Counted from the first letter of the stretch, positions 21,453 through 35,171 are shown. The stretch is DNA of 64,000 nucleotides from an uncultured Pseudomonadales bacterium (GCA_951813295.1 CATOTI010000002.1:496001-560000); one strand, 5' to 3'. The notes: generated by a model not told the origin, from the sequence alone. Numbers and translations: made by a program.

Positions 21453-21601
21453 CGCCCACCGGGGGTGGGCGATGCAGTTCTTGCGTAAGCAAGAACTGCC
21501 AACGAACGCCTTCGTGCAGTCGCATCCACGTTCAGCCGAGCTGAACGCTTCGCAGTTTTTGCGCGAGCAAAAACCTGCGGACGGACCGCCTTCGGCGGTC
21601 C
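21453..21601 (-). repeat. Cluster of perfect/near-perfect hairpins in the groEL 3' UTR
   Basis: CGCCCACC-GGG-GGTGGGCG; GCAGTTCTTGC-GTAA-GCAAGAACTGC; CGTTCAGC-CGA-GCTGAACG; GCAGTTTTTGC-GCGA-GCAAAAACcTGC; GGACCGCC-TTC-GGCGGTCC. Confidence 0.85.
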
Positions 21602-21602
21602 G

Positions 21603-23264
<1,662 letters not shown>

Positions 23265-23555
23265 TTAGCCTTCGAGCACGCCGAAGATTTCCGACTCAGA
23301 GAGGATCAGGAGTTCCTCACCGTCGATCTTCACCGTACTTCCGGCGTACTGACCAAAAACTACTGTGTCGCCGACTTTCACGTCAGGCGCCTGCTGCGAA
23401 CCGTTGTCGAGCAACTTGCCAGGACCAACCGCGAGGATTTCGCCCTGCGACGGTTTCTCCGAAGCGCTATCGGGCAACACGATGCCACCAGCGGACACCG
23501 CATCCTCCTCGATTCGTCGCACTACCACGCGGTCGTGCAATGGTCGAATGTTCAT
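23265..23555 (-). CDS. groES: Co-chaperonin GroES
   Basis: [31 protein letters not shown]. Confidence 0.99.
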   Translation of the reverse strand: MNIRPLHDRVVVRRIEEDAVSAGGIVLPDSASEKPSQGEILAVGPGKLLDNGSQQAPDVKVGDTVVFGQYAGSTVKIDGEELLILSESEIFGVLEG

Positions 23556-23592
23556 GACCTAGCTTCTCCCAAGCTTCAAAACATCTTTGAAA

Positions 23593-23623
23593 CAAAGGCT
23601 CGACGTATGAGGTCGAGCCTTTG
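23593..23623 (-). promoter_or_regulatory. 12-bp perfect stem-loop in groES leader
   Basis: CAAAGGCTCGAC-N7-GTCGAGCCTTTG, followed on minus strand by TTTCAAAG. Confidence 0.8.
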
Positions 23624-23630
23624 AAGTGGG

Positions 23631-23657
23631 TTAGCACTCTCTGGCCGAGAGTGCTAG
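23631..23657 (-). promoter_or_regulatory. CIRCE operator (HrcA-binding)
   Basis: TTAGCACTC-N9-GAGTGCTAG; one mismatch from TTAGCACTC-N9-GAGTGCTAA. Confidence 0.92.
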
Positions 23658-23666
23658 CGGGCGCTT

Positions 23667-23694
23667 ATCTTAAGGATCGAAGGTGACGAATCAA
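23667..23694 (-). promoter_or_regulatory. Candidate sigma70-type promoter of groESL
   Basis: Minus strand TTGATT-16 nt-TAAGAT placing the start at the edge of CIRCE. Confidence 0.5.
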
Positions 23695-23730
23695 GGCATT
23701 TCGATCGGTTTTGCAGCAAAACCGTTCCCG

Positions 23731-24837
23731 TCACGCAGGCAGACGCTCCGCAACGGCTTCGTGGACCGCAATACTCGTCACCCGCTCGAGATCATCGAAG
23801 AACACGCGCACGAAGAATGCATCGTCGAGACCCGGCAAGGATGCATCCGTCAGGCGCGTGATCGGAAAGCAGCAGACGAGCGGCCCTTTCGCACCGCGCC
23901 TCACATCGCTCGGCTGGCCGAACCGCGCCTCGATCTCATCGCGCTCTAGCCCACGCAGATGATTCTGTGTCTCCCGAAGGCTGGAAAGGAGAGCGCGGAC
24001 GACACGAACGTTGGCTTCCACCGCGAGGCGAGAGACGAGTGCACGTACGACCTCACGATCGCCAGGCCAATTCGCGAGGCAAGCGACCGCGTGCTGGCGC
24101 ACACCGCGGTTGTCATCTCCCAGCACGTCGAGGAACGCCGCGCGGACACGTGATCGATCACGAAACTGCCAGAGGCCAGACGCGGCGGTCCGTCGAACGG
24201 TAGCGCTTGGATCGCCGAGCGATTCGATCAGGAGGTCGATGGCCGGTTCATCGAGCGGATTCGTCTTACATCGCTGGCACGACAACGCATGTAGAACCGC
24301 GGCGCGGACCCGCGGCGCCTCGTCGGTGGCGGCCCGGGTGAGGGCATCGAACGTCTGACCGTCCCAATCCGTGACATGGTGGTCGAGATACTGCGAAGCG
24401 CCGGCGCGAACGCGCGGGTTGGCGCTTGTTAAGCCGCGAATCGCCGCCGCATGGCCAGCCTCACCGGCAGTCGAGACGAACCGGTGGGCCCAATGTGAAT
24501 ACGGATAGGCGAGGCCCATCATCTCGACGAAGTCGTCGAGCTCGGCCGACGAGCACGCTTCCACGCCCTCGCGCTGCGTCCGCGCGAGCAACTCGACGTA
24601 GTGCTTGAGCCGGGTCCAGTCGCGGCAGAGTACGGAACGCGCGAGCGCCCGGTACGCGCCGGCAAGCGTAAGGGCCGTCGGGACGGGAGCGCTTTGCCAA
24701 TGTTTCGCGACGAACCGTTCGGCGGCGGGATCACCATCGGCATAAGCTTTCGTCAGGTGCTTGGCTTTCTGTTTCAGGAAGCGAAGTGACGGGAACGGGA
24801 CTTGATGAGCCACGTGAATCTCCTTCCAGTAGGGCAA
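23731..24837 (-). CDS. HEAT-repeat protein
   Basis: 368-aa ORF with repeated helical units (ADEAPRVRAAVLHALSC, LGDPSATVRRTAASGLWQ, DDNRGVRQHAVACLANW). Confidence 0.6.
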   Translation of the reverse strand: MPYWKEIHVAHQVPFPSLRFLKQKAKHLTKAYADGDPAAERFVAKHWQSAPVPTALTLAGAYRALARSVLCRDWTRLKHYVELLARTQREGVEACSSAELDDFVEMMGLAYPYSHWAHRFVSTAGEAGHAAAIRGLTSANPRVRAGASQYLDHHVTDWDGQTFDALTRAATDEAPRVRAAVLHALSCQRCKTNPLDEPAIDLLIESLGDPSATVRRTAASGLWQFRDRSRVRAAFLDVLGDDNRGVRQHAVACLANWPGDREVVRALVSRLAVEANVRVVRALLSSLRETQNHLRGLERDEIEARFGQPSDVRRGAKGPLVCCFPITRLTDASLPGLDDAFFVRVFFDDLERVTSIAVHEAVAERLPA

Positions 24838-24989
24838 TGGGTCCGCTCAATGCCGTGAAAGTGAGATCGGCAGATCGAAGTAGAACGATTCGACGTCAGT
24901 GCCAGGTGAGCTTGTGCTCTTTCCGCGGACTGGATGCGCCCTGCACGCGGCAAGACCCTACCACGCGCGACAGGGTCGAATCGACGAAG

Positions 24990-25532
24990 CTAAGAAGTCG
25001 GCGGTGGTCGCTCCCGATCGTCTTTCGCGCCTTCCGCCACGACCTCCTCTGCCACCCCGTCGATCGTGCGAAACCGCGCGGGCGCATCGTTCGCTGGCGT
25101 TTCGGTGAACGTGCTCGTATCGAATGATCGGGCACCGCCATGCCCTTCACCGAACGGCGTCGCGCCGCCGCTCAACGTCGTCACCTTGATCCTCGACATG
25201 ACCACCTTCGCGATCGACACCCGAACGGGCGGCGTCAGCAACAGGAATCCGACCGCATCGGTCACAAAGCCTGGCGTGACGAGCACGGCACCGGCGACCG
25301 CGAGTAGCAATCCCTCGACCATTTCCTGCGCCGGCAGACCACCGCTATTAAGCTTGTTCACGCCCCGGGTGAGCGTCGCCAGGCCTTGCACTCTGAGCAA
25401 GCCGACGCCGATCACGGCGGTCAGCACCACGAGGCCGATGGTCGGCCACGGACCGATCCATCCGCCGACCTCGATCAGCAGATACATCTCGGCCAGCGGC
25501 ATCAGGAAAAAGACGAGCAGCCATTTGTTCAT
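24990..25532 (-). CDS. fxsA: FxsA family membrane protein
   Basis: MNKWLLVFFLMPLAEMYLLIEVGGWIGPWPTIGLVVLTAVIGVGLLRVQG...PGFVTDAVGFLLLTPPVR. Confidence 0.85.
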   Translation of the reverse strand: MNKWLLVFFLMPLAEMYLLIEVGGWIGPWPTIGLVVLTAVIGVGLLRVQGLATLTRGVNKLNSGGLPAQEMVEGLLLAVAGAVLVTPGFVTDAVGFLLLTPPVRVSIAKVVMSRIKVTTLSGGATPFGEGHGGARSFDTSTFTETPANDAPARFRTIDGVAEEVVAEGAKDDRERPPPTS

Positions 25533-25606
25533 GGAGTAGATGATGTGGTCGATCGAGTACAAGACAATGACCCCAAGCCCCATCGTCGAACAAGTACGGC
25601 GGCCCC

Positions 25607-25975
25607 TTGGCAAAACGAACGCGCGCGAAGCGAAAGCAGAAGACCGAGACGAACGCTATCGATGAGATCGAAGCACCACCCGCGGAACGCATCTACCAGG
25701 TGATCCAGAGCATCCCAGCGGGTTCGGTTGCGACCTATGGCCAGGTCGCCGATCTCGCCGGTTTACCGCGCGGTGCGCGTCGCGTGGGTCGAGCCCTGTC
25801 GAATCTCCCAAAGGGCTCCCGCTTACCGTGGTACCGCGTCCTGAATGCGAGTGGACGCAGTTCCCTACCGCCGGCGGGCGCGAAACGGCAATACGACGCA
25901 CTGCGAGATGAAGGCGTCGCGGTCGTCGGGGGGCGTGTCAGTCTGAAGAACTTCCGCTGGCAACTCGATCCCTGA
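25607..25975 (+). CDS. Alkyltransferase-like (ATL) MGMT-family protein
   Basis: IPAGSVATYGQVADLAGLPRGARRVGRALS...LPWYRVLNASG; PWYRV replaces the catalytic PCHRV. Confidence 0.85.
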   Translation: MAKRTRAKRKQKTETNAIDEIEAPPAERIYQVIQSIPAGSVATYGQVADLAGLPRGARRVGRALSNLPKGSRLPWYRVLNASGRSSLPPAGAKRQYDALRDEGVAVVGGRVSLKNFRWQLDP

Positions 25976-27281
25976 ACTCCGCCCGTCGCAACAAAACGAG
26001 CGTCAAGACGATGGCCGGGAGCCCCAGCACCGCGGCATAGACAAAAAACGTCGTGTAGTCGGTCGCATCGACGATGAAGCCCGACGACCCACCGAGGAAC
26101 TTGCCCGGTAGCGTCATGAACGAGCTGAACAGCGCATATTGCGTAGCCGTGTAAGAGCGGTTGACGAGGCTCGAAAGAAACGCGACGAAAGCGACGGTAG
26201 CGAATCCACCGCTTAGGTTGTCCGCGACGATGACGACGGTGAGAAACTCGATGGACGGCCCGGTTTGCGCGAGCCCCGCAAACAAAAGGTTCGTCGCCGC
26301 GACGGCAATTGCGCCGATCAGCAGCATTCGCAAAACACCGTAACGCACGACCAACGCACCGCCGACGAATGAACCCAGCATCGTCATGGCGAAACCGAAT
26401 GTTTTGACTACGCCCGCGATCTCGGACTTGGTGAAGCCGAGATCGATGTAGAACGGGTTCGCCATGATGCCCATCGTAAGATCACTGATCCGATAACAAC
26501 CGATCAGCGCGAGGAGCAGAAGTGCCGTGTAGCGATGGCGGCGAAAAAACTCGAGGAACGGATTGACGACCGCTTCGTGCACGAAGCGTCGCAATCGAAC
26601 GAGGCGCGAGAGGTCGCCCAACGAGGCCACGGGCCTTTCAATGGGTTCACGGACGACGAACGTCGTCACGACGCCGATCCCCATCAAGCCCGCCATGATC
26701 GAATAGCTCGTCGGCCAGTCGTAGATATCCGCAAAAAAGAGCGCGCCGCCACCGGCCACGAGCAGCGCGACGCGATAGCCGAAGATATAGGCGGCGGCCA
26801 GCACGCCTTGCACATCGTCGGGCCCCGCTTCGATGCGAAATGCATCGACCGTGATGTCCTGTGTTGCCGAACCGAATGCGACGAGGAGCGCAAAGAGCGC
26901 CACCTGCACGAGGCTGACGGCGGGGTCGGTGCTCGCGAGACCGAGAATCCCCGCGATGATCATCACCTGGGCAATCAGCAACCAGCTACGCCGCTGCCCG
27001 AGCGGCAACGGTAGGCGCAATCGATCGACGATCGGCGCCCAAAGAACCTTGATCGAAAAGAGCAGGCCAACCCAACTGAAGAGACCGATCGTCGCGCGGC
27101 TGACATCGACTTCCCGAAGCCAGGCCGACAGCGTCGAGAAGACGAGTAGGAACGGGAGGCCGGCGGAAAAACCCAACGCGAAGATCGCAAGAGAGCGTGG
27201 TTCCAGATAGATCGAGACGGCCGCACAGGCCGAACGAATCCGGCTGGTACGCGTTCGACGATCTTCTCCCGTCACCGCCAT
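25938..27281 (-). CDS. MFS transporter, AmpG-like
   Basis: 447-aa polytopic ORF; FALGFSAGLPFLLVFSTLSAWLREVDVSRATIGLFSWVGLLFSIKVLWAPIVDRL. Confidence 0.85.
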   Translation of the reverse strand: MAVTGEDRRTRTSRIRSACAAVSIYLEPRSLAIFALGFSAGLPFLLVFSTLSAWLREVDVSRATIGLFSWVGLLFSIKVLWAPIVDRLRLPLPLGQRRSWLLIAQVMIIAGILGLASTDPAVSLVQVALFALLVAFGSATQDITVDAFRIEAGPDDVQGVLAAAYIFGYRVALLVAGGGALFFADIYDWPTSYSIMAGLMGIGVVTTFVVREPIERPVASLGDLSRLVRLRRFVHEAVVNPFLEFFRRHRYTALLLLALIGCYRISDLTMGIMANPFYIDLGFTKSEIAGVVKTFGFAMTMLGSFVGGALVVRYGVLRMLLIGAIAVAATNLLFAGLAQTGPSIEFLTVVIVADNLSGGFATVAFVAFLSSLVNRSYTATQYALFSSFMTLPGKFLGGSSGFIVDATDYTTFFVYAAVLGLPAIVLTLVLLRRAEFRDRVASGSSSD

Positions 27282-27301
27282 TTCAGCGGTCCTGGTCGGG
27301 A

Positions 27302-27784
27302 TTAATCGCGAAAGTTGTCGTACTGCAGCGGGCGATCGAGGTCTTGATCCTTGAGCGTCGCGATCACGTTCTGCAGGTCGTCGCGCTTCTTACCCGTGAC
27401 GCGCACCTTGTCGCCCTGCACTTGCGCCTGGACCTTGAGCTTCTTGTCCTTGATCAGCTTGACGATCTTCTTGCTCGTATCGCGGTCGATCCCCTGCTTG
27501 AGCCCCAGCGTCTGTCGCTTCACCTTGCCCGCCCCTTCGATGTCGCCGGGATCGATCGCGCCGATATCGAGCCGGCGTTTGATCATCTTGTCCTGCAGGA
27601 TGTCCACGAGTTGGGCAATCTGAAACTCTTCCGGCGACCAGACCTGTACGACCTGATCGGTGAGCTCGAAGCCCGCGTCCACACCACGGAAATCAAATCG
27701 CGTCTTGAGTTCACGACTCGCCTGATCGACGGCATTGCGTAACTCTTGCCAATCAACTTCGGAAACGACATCAAAGGACGGCAT
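27302..27784 (-). CDS. yajQ: YajQ family nucleotide-binding protein
   Basis: MPSFDVVSEVDWQELRNAVDQASRELKTRFDFRGV...KKRDDLQNVIATLKDQDLDRPLQYDNFRD. Confidence 0.95.
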   Translation of the reverse strand: MPSFDVVSEVDWQELRNAVDQASRELKTRFDFRGVDAGFELTDQVVQVWSPEEFQIAQLVDILQDKMIKRRLDIGAIDPGDIEGAGKVKRQTLGLKQGIDRDTSKKIVKLIKDKKLKVQAQVQGDKVRVTGKKRDDLQNVIATLKDQDLDRPLQYDNFRD

Positions 27785-27865
27785 GGTTGCTCTCCGCTGG
27801 TGGACTCAAAACGCTTATCGTCAACGATCGAACGATCCGGCGAATTACGACATGGACCACGATTG

Positions 27866-28426
27866 ATGTCGACCGATCCACCCCGAATCGACCGCGTGAC
27901 CACGGCAACGGGCGATCGTGGCACAACGAGTCTCGCCGACGGAAACCGCTACTCGAAACATGATCCACGTGTGGAACTCCTGGGATCGCTCGACGAAGCC
28001 AACAGTGCACTCGGTTTGGCGCTGGCGAGTCTCGCCGAGCATCCAGCGCCAGCGGCGACCCTCCGGCGCTGCCAGTCGGCGCTCTTCGAGATCGGTGCTG
28101 TCGTCGCGACCGGAACGATCGAGGAGACGCGTACCGCGCACATCGAGGCCGCGATCGAATCGCTGGTGGCGGACGCCGAGGAGCTGAACGCGGTGCTACC
28201 CCCACTCGCGGAGTTTCTTCTACCCGGTGGTAGCGAGCCCACCGCCCGACTACATCTCGCACGCGCCATCGTTCGGCGCGCCGAGCGGGATTTCTGGCGG
28301 GCTAATGATGAGTCCCTGGACCTGACGGCGAGCGGCGCCGGTATCTATCTCAACCGCTTGTCGGATTACCTCTTCATCGCCGCGAGAACGACCAGCAGCG
28401 ACGAGCCGCTCTGGGATCGCAAATGA
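27866..28426 (+). CDS. Cob(I)yrinic acid a,c-diamide adenosyltransferase (PduO type)
   Basis: TATGDRGTTSLADGNRYSKHDPRVELLGSLDEANSALGLAL...LHLARAIVRRAERDF...YLNRLSDYLFIAAR. Confidence 0.9.
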   Translation: MSTDPPRIDRVTTATGDRGTTSLADGNRYSKHDPRVELLGSLDEANSALGLALASLAEHPAPAATLRRCQSALFEIGAVVATGTIEETRTAHIEAAIESLVADAEELNAVLPPLAEFLLPGGSEPTARLHLARAIVRRAERDFWRANDESLDLTASGAGIYLNRLSDYLFIAARTTSSDEPLWDRK

Positions 28427-28435
28427 CGTCGTCGC

Positions 28436-29727
28436 CTAGAGGCTCAGCCGCCGGAAGTCGGCTAGAAGCGCGACCAGATCGGCCATGAAACGACCGGACT
28501 CCGCGCCATTCAACGCGCGATGATCGTAGGACAGCGACAAGGGCAATATTTTGCGAGGTTGAAAGCCGTCGCCGTCCCAGACCGGTTTCGTCGCAAGACG
28601 AGCAACCCCCAGAATCGCGACTTCGGGTGCATTCACGATCGGCGTGAATCCCGTGCCGCCGATGGCGCCCAAGCTCGAGATCGTAAAGCTCGCCCCACTC
28701 AAGTCGTCGGGGCGAAGACGTTTGGTTCGGGCCGCTTCTGACAAGGCGCCGATTTCCTCGGCGAGTTGCCAAACCCCTTTCTGATCGACATCGCGAATCA
28801 CGGGAACGAGCAATCCGTCCGCCGTGTCCACGGCAAAGCCGAGGTGGATATAACGTTTCTCGATCAGCGCCGTGACGTCCGCACTGAGCGACGCGTTAAC
28901 TCGCGGGTGCGTTTTCAGGTTGTACGCGACCGCCTTCATGATGAAAGGCAACGGCGTGAGGCTCACCTCCCGGGCGACCGCCTCCGGCTTCAAGGTCTGG
29001 CGAAACGTTTCGAGATCGGACACGTCCGCCTCGTCATGCTGCGTGACATGAACGACCGCGGCCCAACTCTTCGCGAGATTCGCGGCACCACGAGCCTGGA
29101 TCCGCGTGAGCGGCACGGACTCCACCTCGCCGAATTTCGAGAAATCGAGATTGAAGGTCGGCGTATGGGCCGTCGGTGCGTTCAAGGTCGTTTTGACGAA
29201 CGCTTTCACATCGTCCTTGACGATGCGACCGCGTGCTCCCGTGCCTTGAACCTCGCCGAGATCGACACCGAGTTCACGGGCAAGGCGTCGAACCGCCGGA
29301 CCCGCGTAGATCGATACCGAGTGGGCGGGATCGGGCGTCGTTTCCGGCATCGAGATCGAGCCATTGCTCGACGGCTCTGGTACGCGTGGCGCGTCGGGTA
29401 CCGCTTCCGGCGCGTCCGCGGTGGTCGGGGCTTCGGCAGCGGTCGGCGCGTCGACGCCTTCCGCCGACTTTTCGGCGTCCGTCTCGACCTCCGCTCCAGT
29501 GGGCGTTACCGAGACGATCAACTCATCCGCATTGACGATGTCCCCGAGCGCGACATGAATCGCTTCGACGACGCCCGCAAACGGGGCTGGCACCTCCATC
29601 GAGGCCTTGTCGGATTCGATCACGATCAGCGCATCGTTCTCGGCGACCGTCGCGCCGACGTCGACCATGATCTCGATGACCTCGACATCCTCGGCGTCGC
29701 CGATGTCGGGAATTCGAACTTCGTTCG

Positions 29728-29731
<4 letters not shown>
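28436..29731 (-). CDS. aceF: Pyruvate dehydrogenase E2, dihydrolipoyl acetyltransferase
   Basis: Lipoyl domain (ESDKASMEVPAPFAG), E1/E3-binding domain, catalytic C-terminus (SYDHRALNGAESGRFMADL). Confidence 0.95.
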
Positions 29732-32391
<2,660 letters not shown>

Positions 32392-32463
32392 AGCTGAACT
32401 CGATTGGAGGGAGCTGGAATTATGCGAGATGTGCCCGGCTTCCTCATGACTTTCGCATTCAGG

Positions 32464-33366
32464 TCATCGTACGGGCGAAACGTTCAGCCGCGCCGCACCG
32501 AACACACCGCTCGAATCCCCGCCGCGGGCCGGCACGATCGTCGTCAGGCCTTCGTGGCTGAACGCATACGCCTCGAGCAATGGCGGGACGTCCTCGTAAA
32601 GGCGCGATACGTTCGAGACTCCACCACCGAGCACGATGACGTCCGGATCGATCACGTTGATGAGCTGCGCCAACGAGCGCGCCAGCATGATGACAACGAG
32701 ATCGAACGTCGCGCTTGATTCATCGATCGCATCGCTCGACCGCACCGCGCCAGTGATCTCAAGGTGCGTCTGTGCAATCCCCGGACCCGAAAGGAAACGC
32801 TCGACGCAGTTCTGCCGACCGCAATAGCACCCCCGATCGGCGAAAGACGCTTCGATCGCGGCCGTTGCCGGATCGGTCCGGAAATAGGGCAACGGCGTAT
32901 GCCCCCATTCACCGCCGATCGCATTGGCGCCCGAAACGAGCTTGCCGTCGACGATCAACCCACCGCCGACACCGGTCCCGAGGATCACCCCGAAGACGAT
33001 CCCGCGATCAGCACCGAGCAAGGCCGCTTCCGAGAGCGCAAAGCAGTTCGCATCGTTCTCGAGACCGATCGTGCGAGAGAGGGCCTTCTCCAGGTCGTTT
33101 TTGAGCGGACGTCCGTTCAACCAGGTCGAATTGCAATTCTTCATCGCCGCGCGCTCGGCAACCCACGCCCCGGGCGTGCCGATGCCAACGGACAACGCCT
33201 CCCCACCGACCATTCGCTCCAATCGGGCGACCAGCGCGGCGATCGCGCGAACCGTGCCGTCATAGTCCTCGCGCGGCGTCGCGACTCGTTCCCTCGCAAG
33301 CACCACGTCGCCGTCCAGCACCACGCCTTCGATCTTCGTCCCGCCGAGATCGATGCCTACCTGCAC
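32464..33366 (-). CDS. ROK family sugar kinase
   Basis: VQVGIDLGGTKIEGVVLDG...ENDANCFALSEA...GTGVGGGLIVDGKLVSGAN...CYCGRQNCVERFLSGPG; GTG start at 33366. Confidence 0.88.
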   Translation of the reverse strand: MQVGIDLGGTKIEGVVLDGDVVLARERVATPREDYDGTVRAIAALVARLERMVGGEALSVGIGTPGAWVAERAAMKNCNSTWLNGRPLKNDLEKALSRTIGLENDANCFALSEAALLGADRGIVFGVILGTGVGGGLIVDGKLVSGANAIGGEWGHTPLPYFRTDPATAAIEASFADRGCYCGRQNCVERFLSGPGIAQTHLEITGAVRSSDAIDESSATFDLVVIMLARSLAQLINVIDPDVIVLGGGVSNVSRLYEDVPPLLEAYAFSHEGLTTIVPARGGDSSGVFGAARLNVSPVR

Positions 33367-33905
33367 GCGCGCGCCACTTCGCCGATCACCCGCGGCCAAT
33401 CGAAAAATCGCCCGGGGTCGGTCTTTCGACCCGGCGCGATCTCGGCGTGCCCGACGATGCTTCCCGCACCGAGGCGTGGATAACGGTCGATCAAGGCAGC
33501 CAGCAGCGCCGCCAAAGTGTCGTACTGCAGCGTCTCGAACGGCGCGTCGTCTACGCCTTCCAGTTCGATCCCGATTGAAAAGTCGTTGCACCGTTCGCGA
33601 CCGTGATGCGACGAGACGCCGGCGTGCCAGGCTCGCCGGTGCGTCGGCACGAACTGCACGAGCCCACCGTCTCGCTCGATCAGGAAATGGCTCGAGACTT
33701 CGACACCCTCGAGGTCCGCAAAGCTCGAATGCGCGGACCGATCGAGTCGATTCAAGAAAAGATCGACGACACGACCCGTGCCGTATTCACCCGCCGGCAG
33801 AGAAATGCAATGGATCACGAGGAGAGAGACGTCGTCGGGATCGCTTCGATCGTCACGATTCGGCGAGGGTTGCCGTTTCGCCGTGTTCAACCAATGATCG
33901 GCCAT
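33357..33905 (-). CDS. ampD: 1,6-anhydro-N-acetylmuramyl-L-alanine amidase AmpD
   Basis: VIHCISLPAGEYGTGRVVDLFLN...SSHFLIERDGGLVQFVPTHRRAWHAGVS...SIGIELEG...GHAEIAPGRKTDPGRFFDW. Confidence 0.92.
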   Translation of the reverse strand: MADHWLNTAKRQPSPNRDDRSDPDDVSLLVIHCISLPAGEYGTGRVVDLFLNRLDRSAHSSFADLEGVEVSSHFLIERDGGLVQFVPTHRRAWHAGVSSHHGRERCNDFSIGIELEGVDDAPFETLQYDTLAALLAALIDRYPRLGAGSIVGHAEIAPGRKTDPGRFFDWPRVIGEVARACR

Positions 33906-33927
33906 CACCTGCAACATAGTCTCGAAT

Positions 33928-34767
33928 ATGCGGATCACGCCCGAAACCGTCAAACAGAACGTGGCCGACGCCATCCGCGAGGACGTCGGCAGCGGGGACA
34001 TCAACGCGGCACTCATCCCCCCCGAACGCCGGGCACGCGCCCGAATCCTGACCCGCGATGACGGTGTGCTCTGCGGAACACCGTGGGCGAACGAAGCCAT
34101 CCGCCAGATCGATGACTCCGTCATGGCAACGTGGCACCGCAAGGACGGCGATCACGTCACCGCCGGCAGCACGATCCTCGAACTCGAAGGTAGCGCACGG
34201 AGCCTCCTCACGATGGAGCGCACGATCGTCAACTTCGTCCAGTTTCTCTCGAGCGCGGCAACCGCCGCGCGCCGCTTCGTCGAGGCCGTCACCCATACCG
34301 ACGCGATCATTCTCGATACCCGCAAAACGATCCCCGGCTTGCGCGAAGCACAGAAATACGCCGTCACCACCGGCGGCGCGGAAAACCACCGCATGGGGCT
34401 CTTCGACGCCTACCTCCTGAAGGAAAACCACATCGCCGCCGCGGGCTCCATCACCGCGGCCGTCAACGCCGCCCGCGCCCAGCACCCCGACGTCAAACTC
34501 GAGGTCGAAGTCGAAAACGACGACCAGCTCATCGAGACCATCGACGCCGGCGCCGACATGGCGTTACTCGATAACTACACCCCCACCGAGATGACCGTCG
34601 CCGTCCAACTGACCGCCGGGCGTATCCCGCTGGAAGCATCCGGCGGCATCACGCTCGACGACGTCGCCGCCTACGCCGAGACCGGCGTCGACTACATCTC
34701 CATCGGCCACCTGACGAAAAACGTCGAGCCGCTGGATCTCTCGATGCGGATTGTGGCGATGGTGTGA
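33928..34767 (+). CDS. nadC: Nicotinate-nucleotide pyrophosphorylase (carboxylating)
   Basis: DAIREDVGSGDINAALIP...MERTIVNFVQFLSSAATAARRFVEAV...DTRKTIPGLREAQKYAVTTGGAENHRMGL. Confidence 0.97.
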   Translation: MRITPETVKQNVADAIREDVGSGDINAALIPPERRARARILTRDDGVLCGTPWANEAIRQIDDSVMATWHRKDGDHVTAGSTILELEGSARSLLTMERTIVNFVQFLSSAATAARRFVEAVTHTDAIILDTRKTIPGLREAQKYAVTTGGAENHRMGLFDAYLLKENHIAAAGSITAAVNAARAQHPDVKLEVEVENDDQLIETIDAGADMALLDNYTPTEMTVAVQLTAGRIPLEASGGITLDDVAAYAETGVDYISIGHLTKNVEPLDLSMRIVAMV

Positions 34768-34823
34768 TCTGGAAACTGTCGACCGCACGGCAGTTTGAGG
34801 CTGAAATATCGTGGCTCTTTCTT

Positions 34824-34883
34824 CTAGGGGGGACCCTCCGGGTCCCCCCTAGGACCCCCCTGCGGCGCGGCGTTGCCGCGCCG
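34824..34883. repeat. Two adjacent perfect GC hairpins downstream of nadC
   Basis: CTAGGGGGGACCC-TCC-GGGTCCCCCCTAG (13 bp) and CGGCGCGGC-GTT-GCCGCGCCG (9 bp). Confidence 0.85.
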
Positions 34884-35066
34884 GGCTCATGGCCATCGGC
34901 TTCGATAACTGGGGTATGCCGGCTTCAGAACTAATTTGCCCTTAGCTAGATCGTAGCGAACCGATCAGCCTGCGAATCCTTTCCAGGAAATCGAGCGAAG
35001 GAAATTGCAGGATCCTGCAAACGCGTCCCAGCCCATCCTGCGAATCGCGCTCAACATCGAACAACG

Positions 35067-35171
35067 CCTTCCGGCGAACACGCCAACCCCGGGGGTCCCC
35101 GCGCGCAACGCGCGCAGGGGGGAACCACCCGCAGCGATTCCGCGCCGAACTGGGCGCGCGGCGAGATTCCC
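35067..35171 (+). repeat. Hairpin-rich repeat copy 1, left part (interrupted by IS256-family element)
   Basis: cgccttccggcgaacacgccaacccc...gcgcgcggcgagattccc nearly identical to 36728-36833. Confidence 0.88.
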
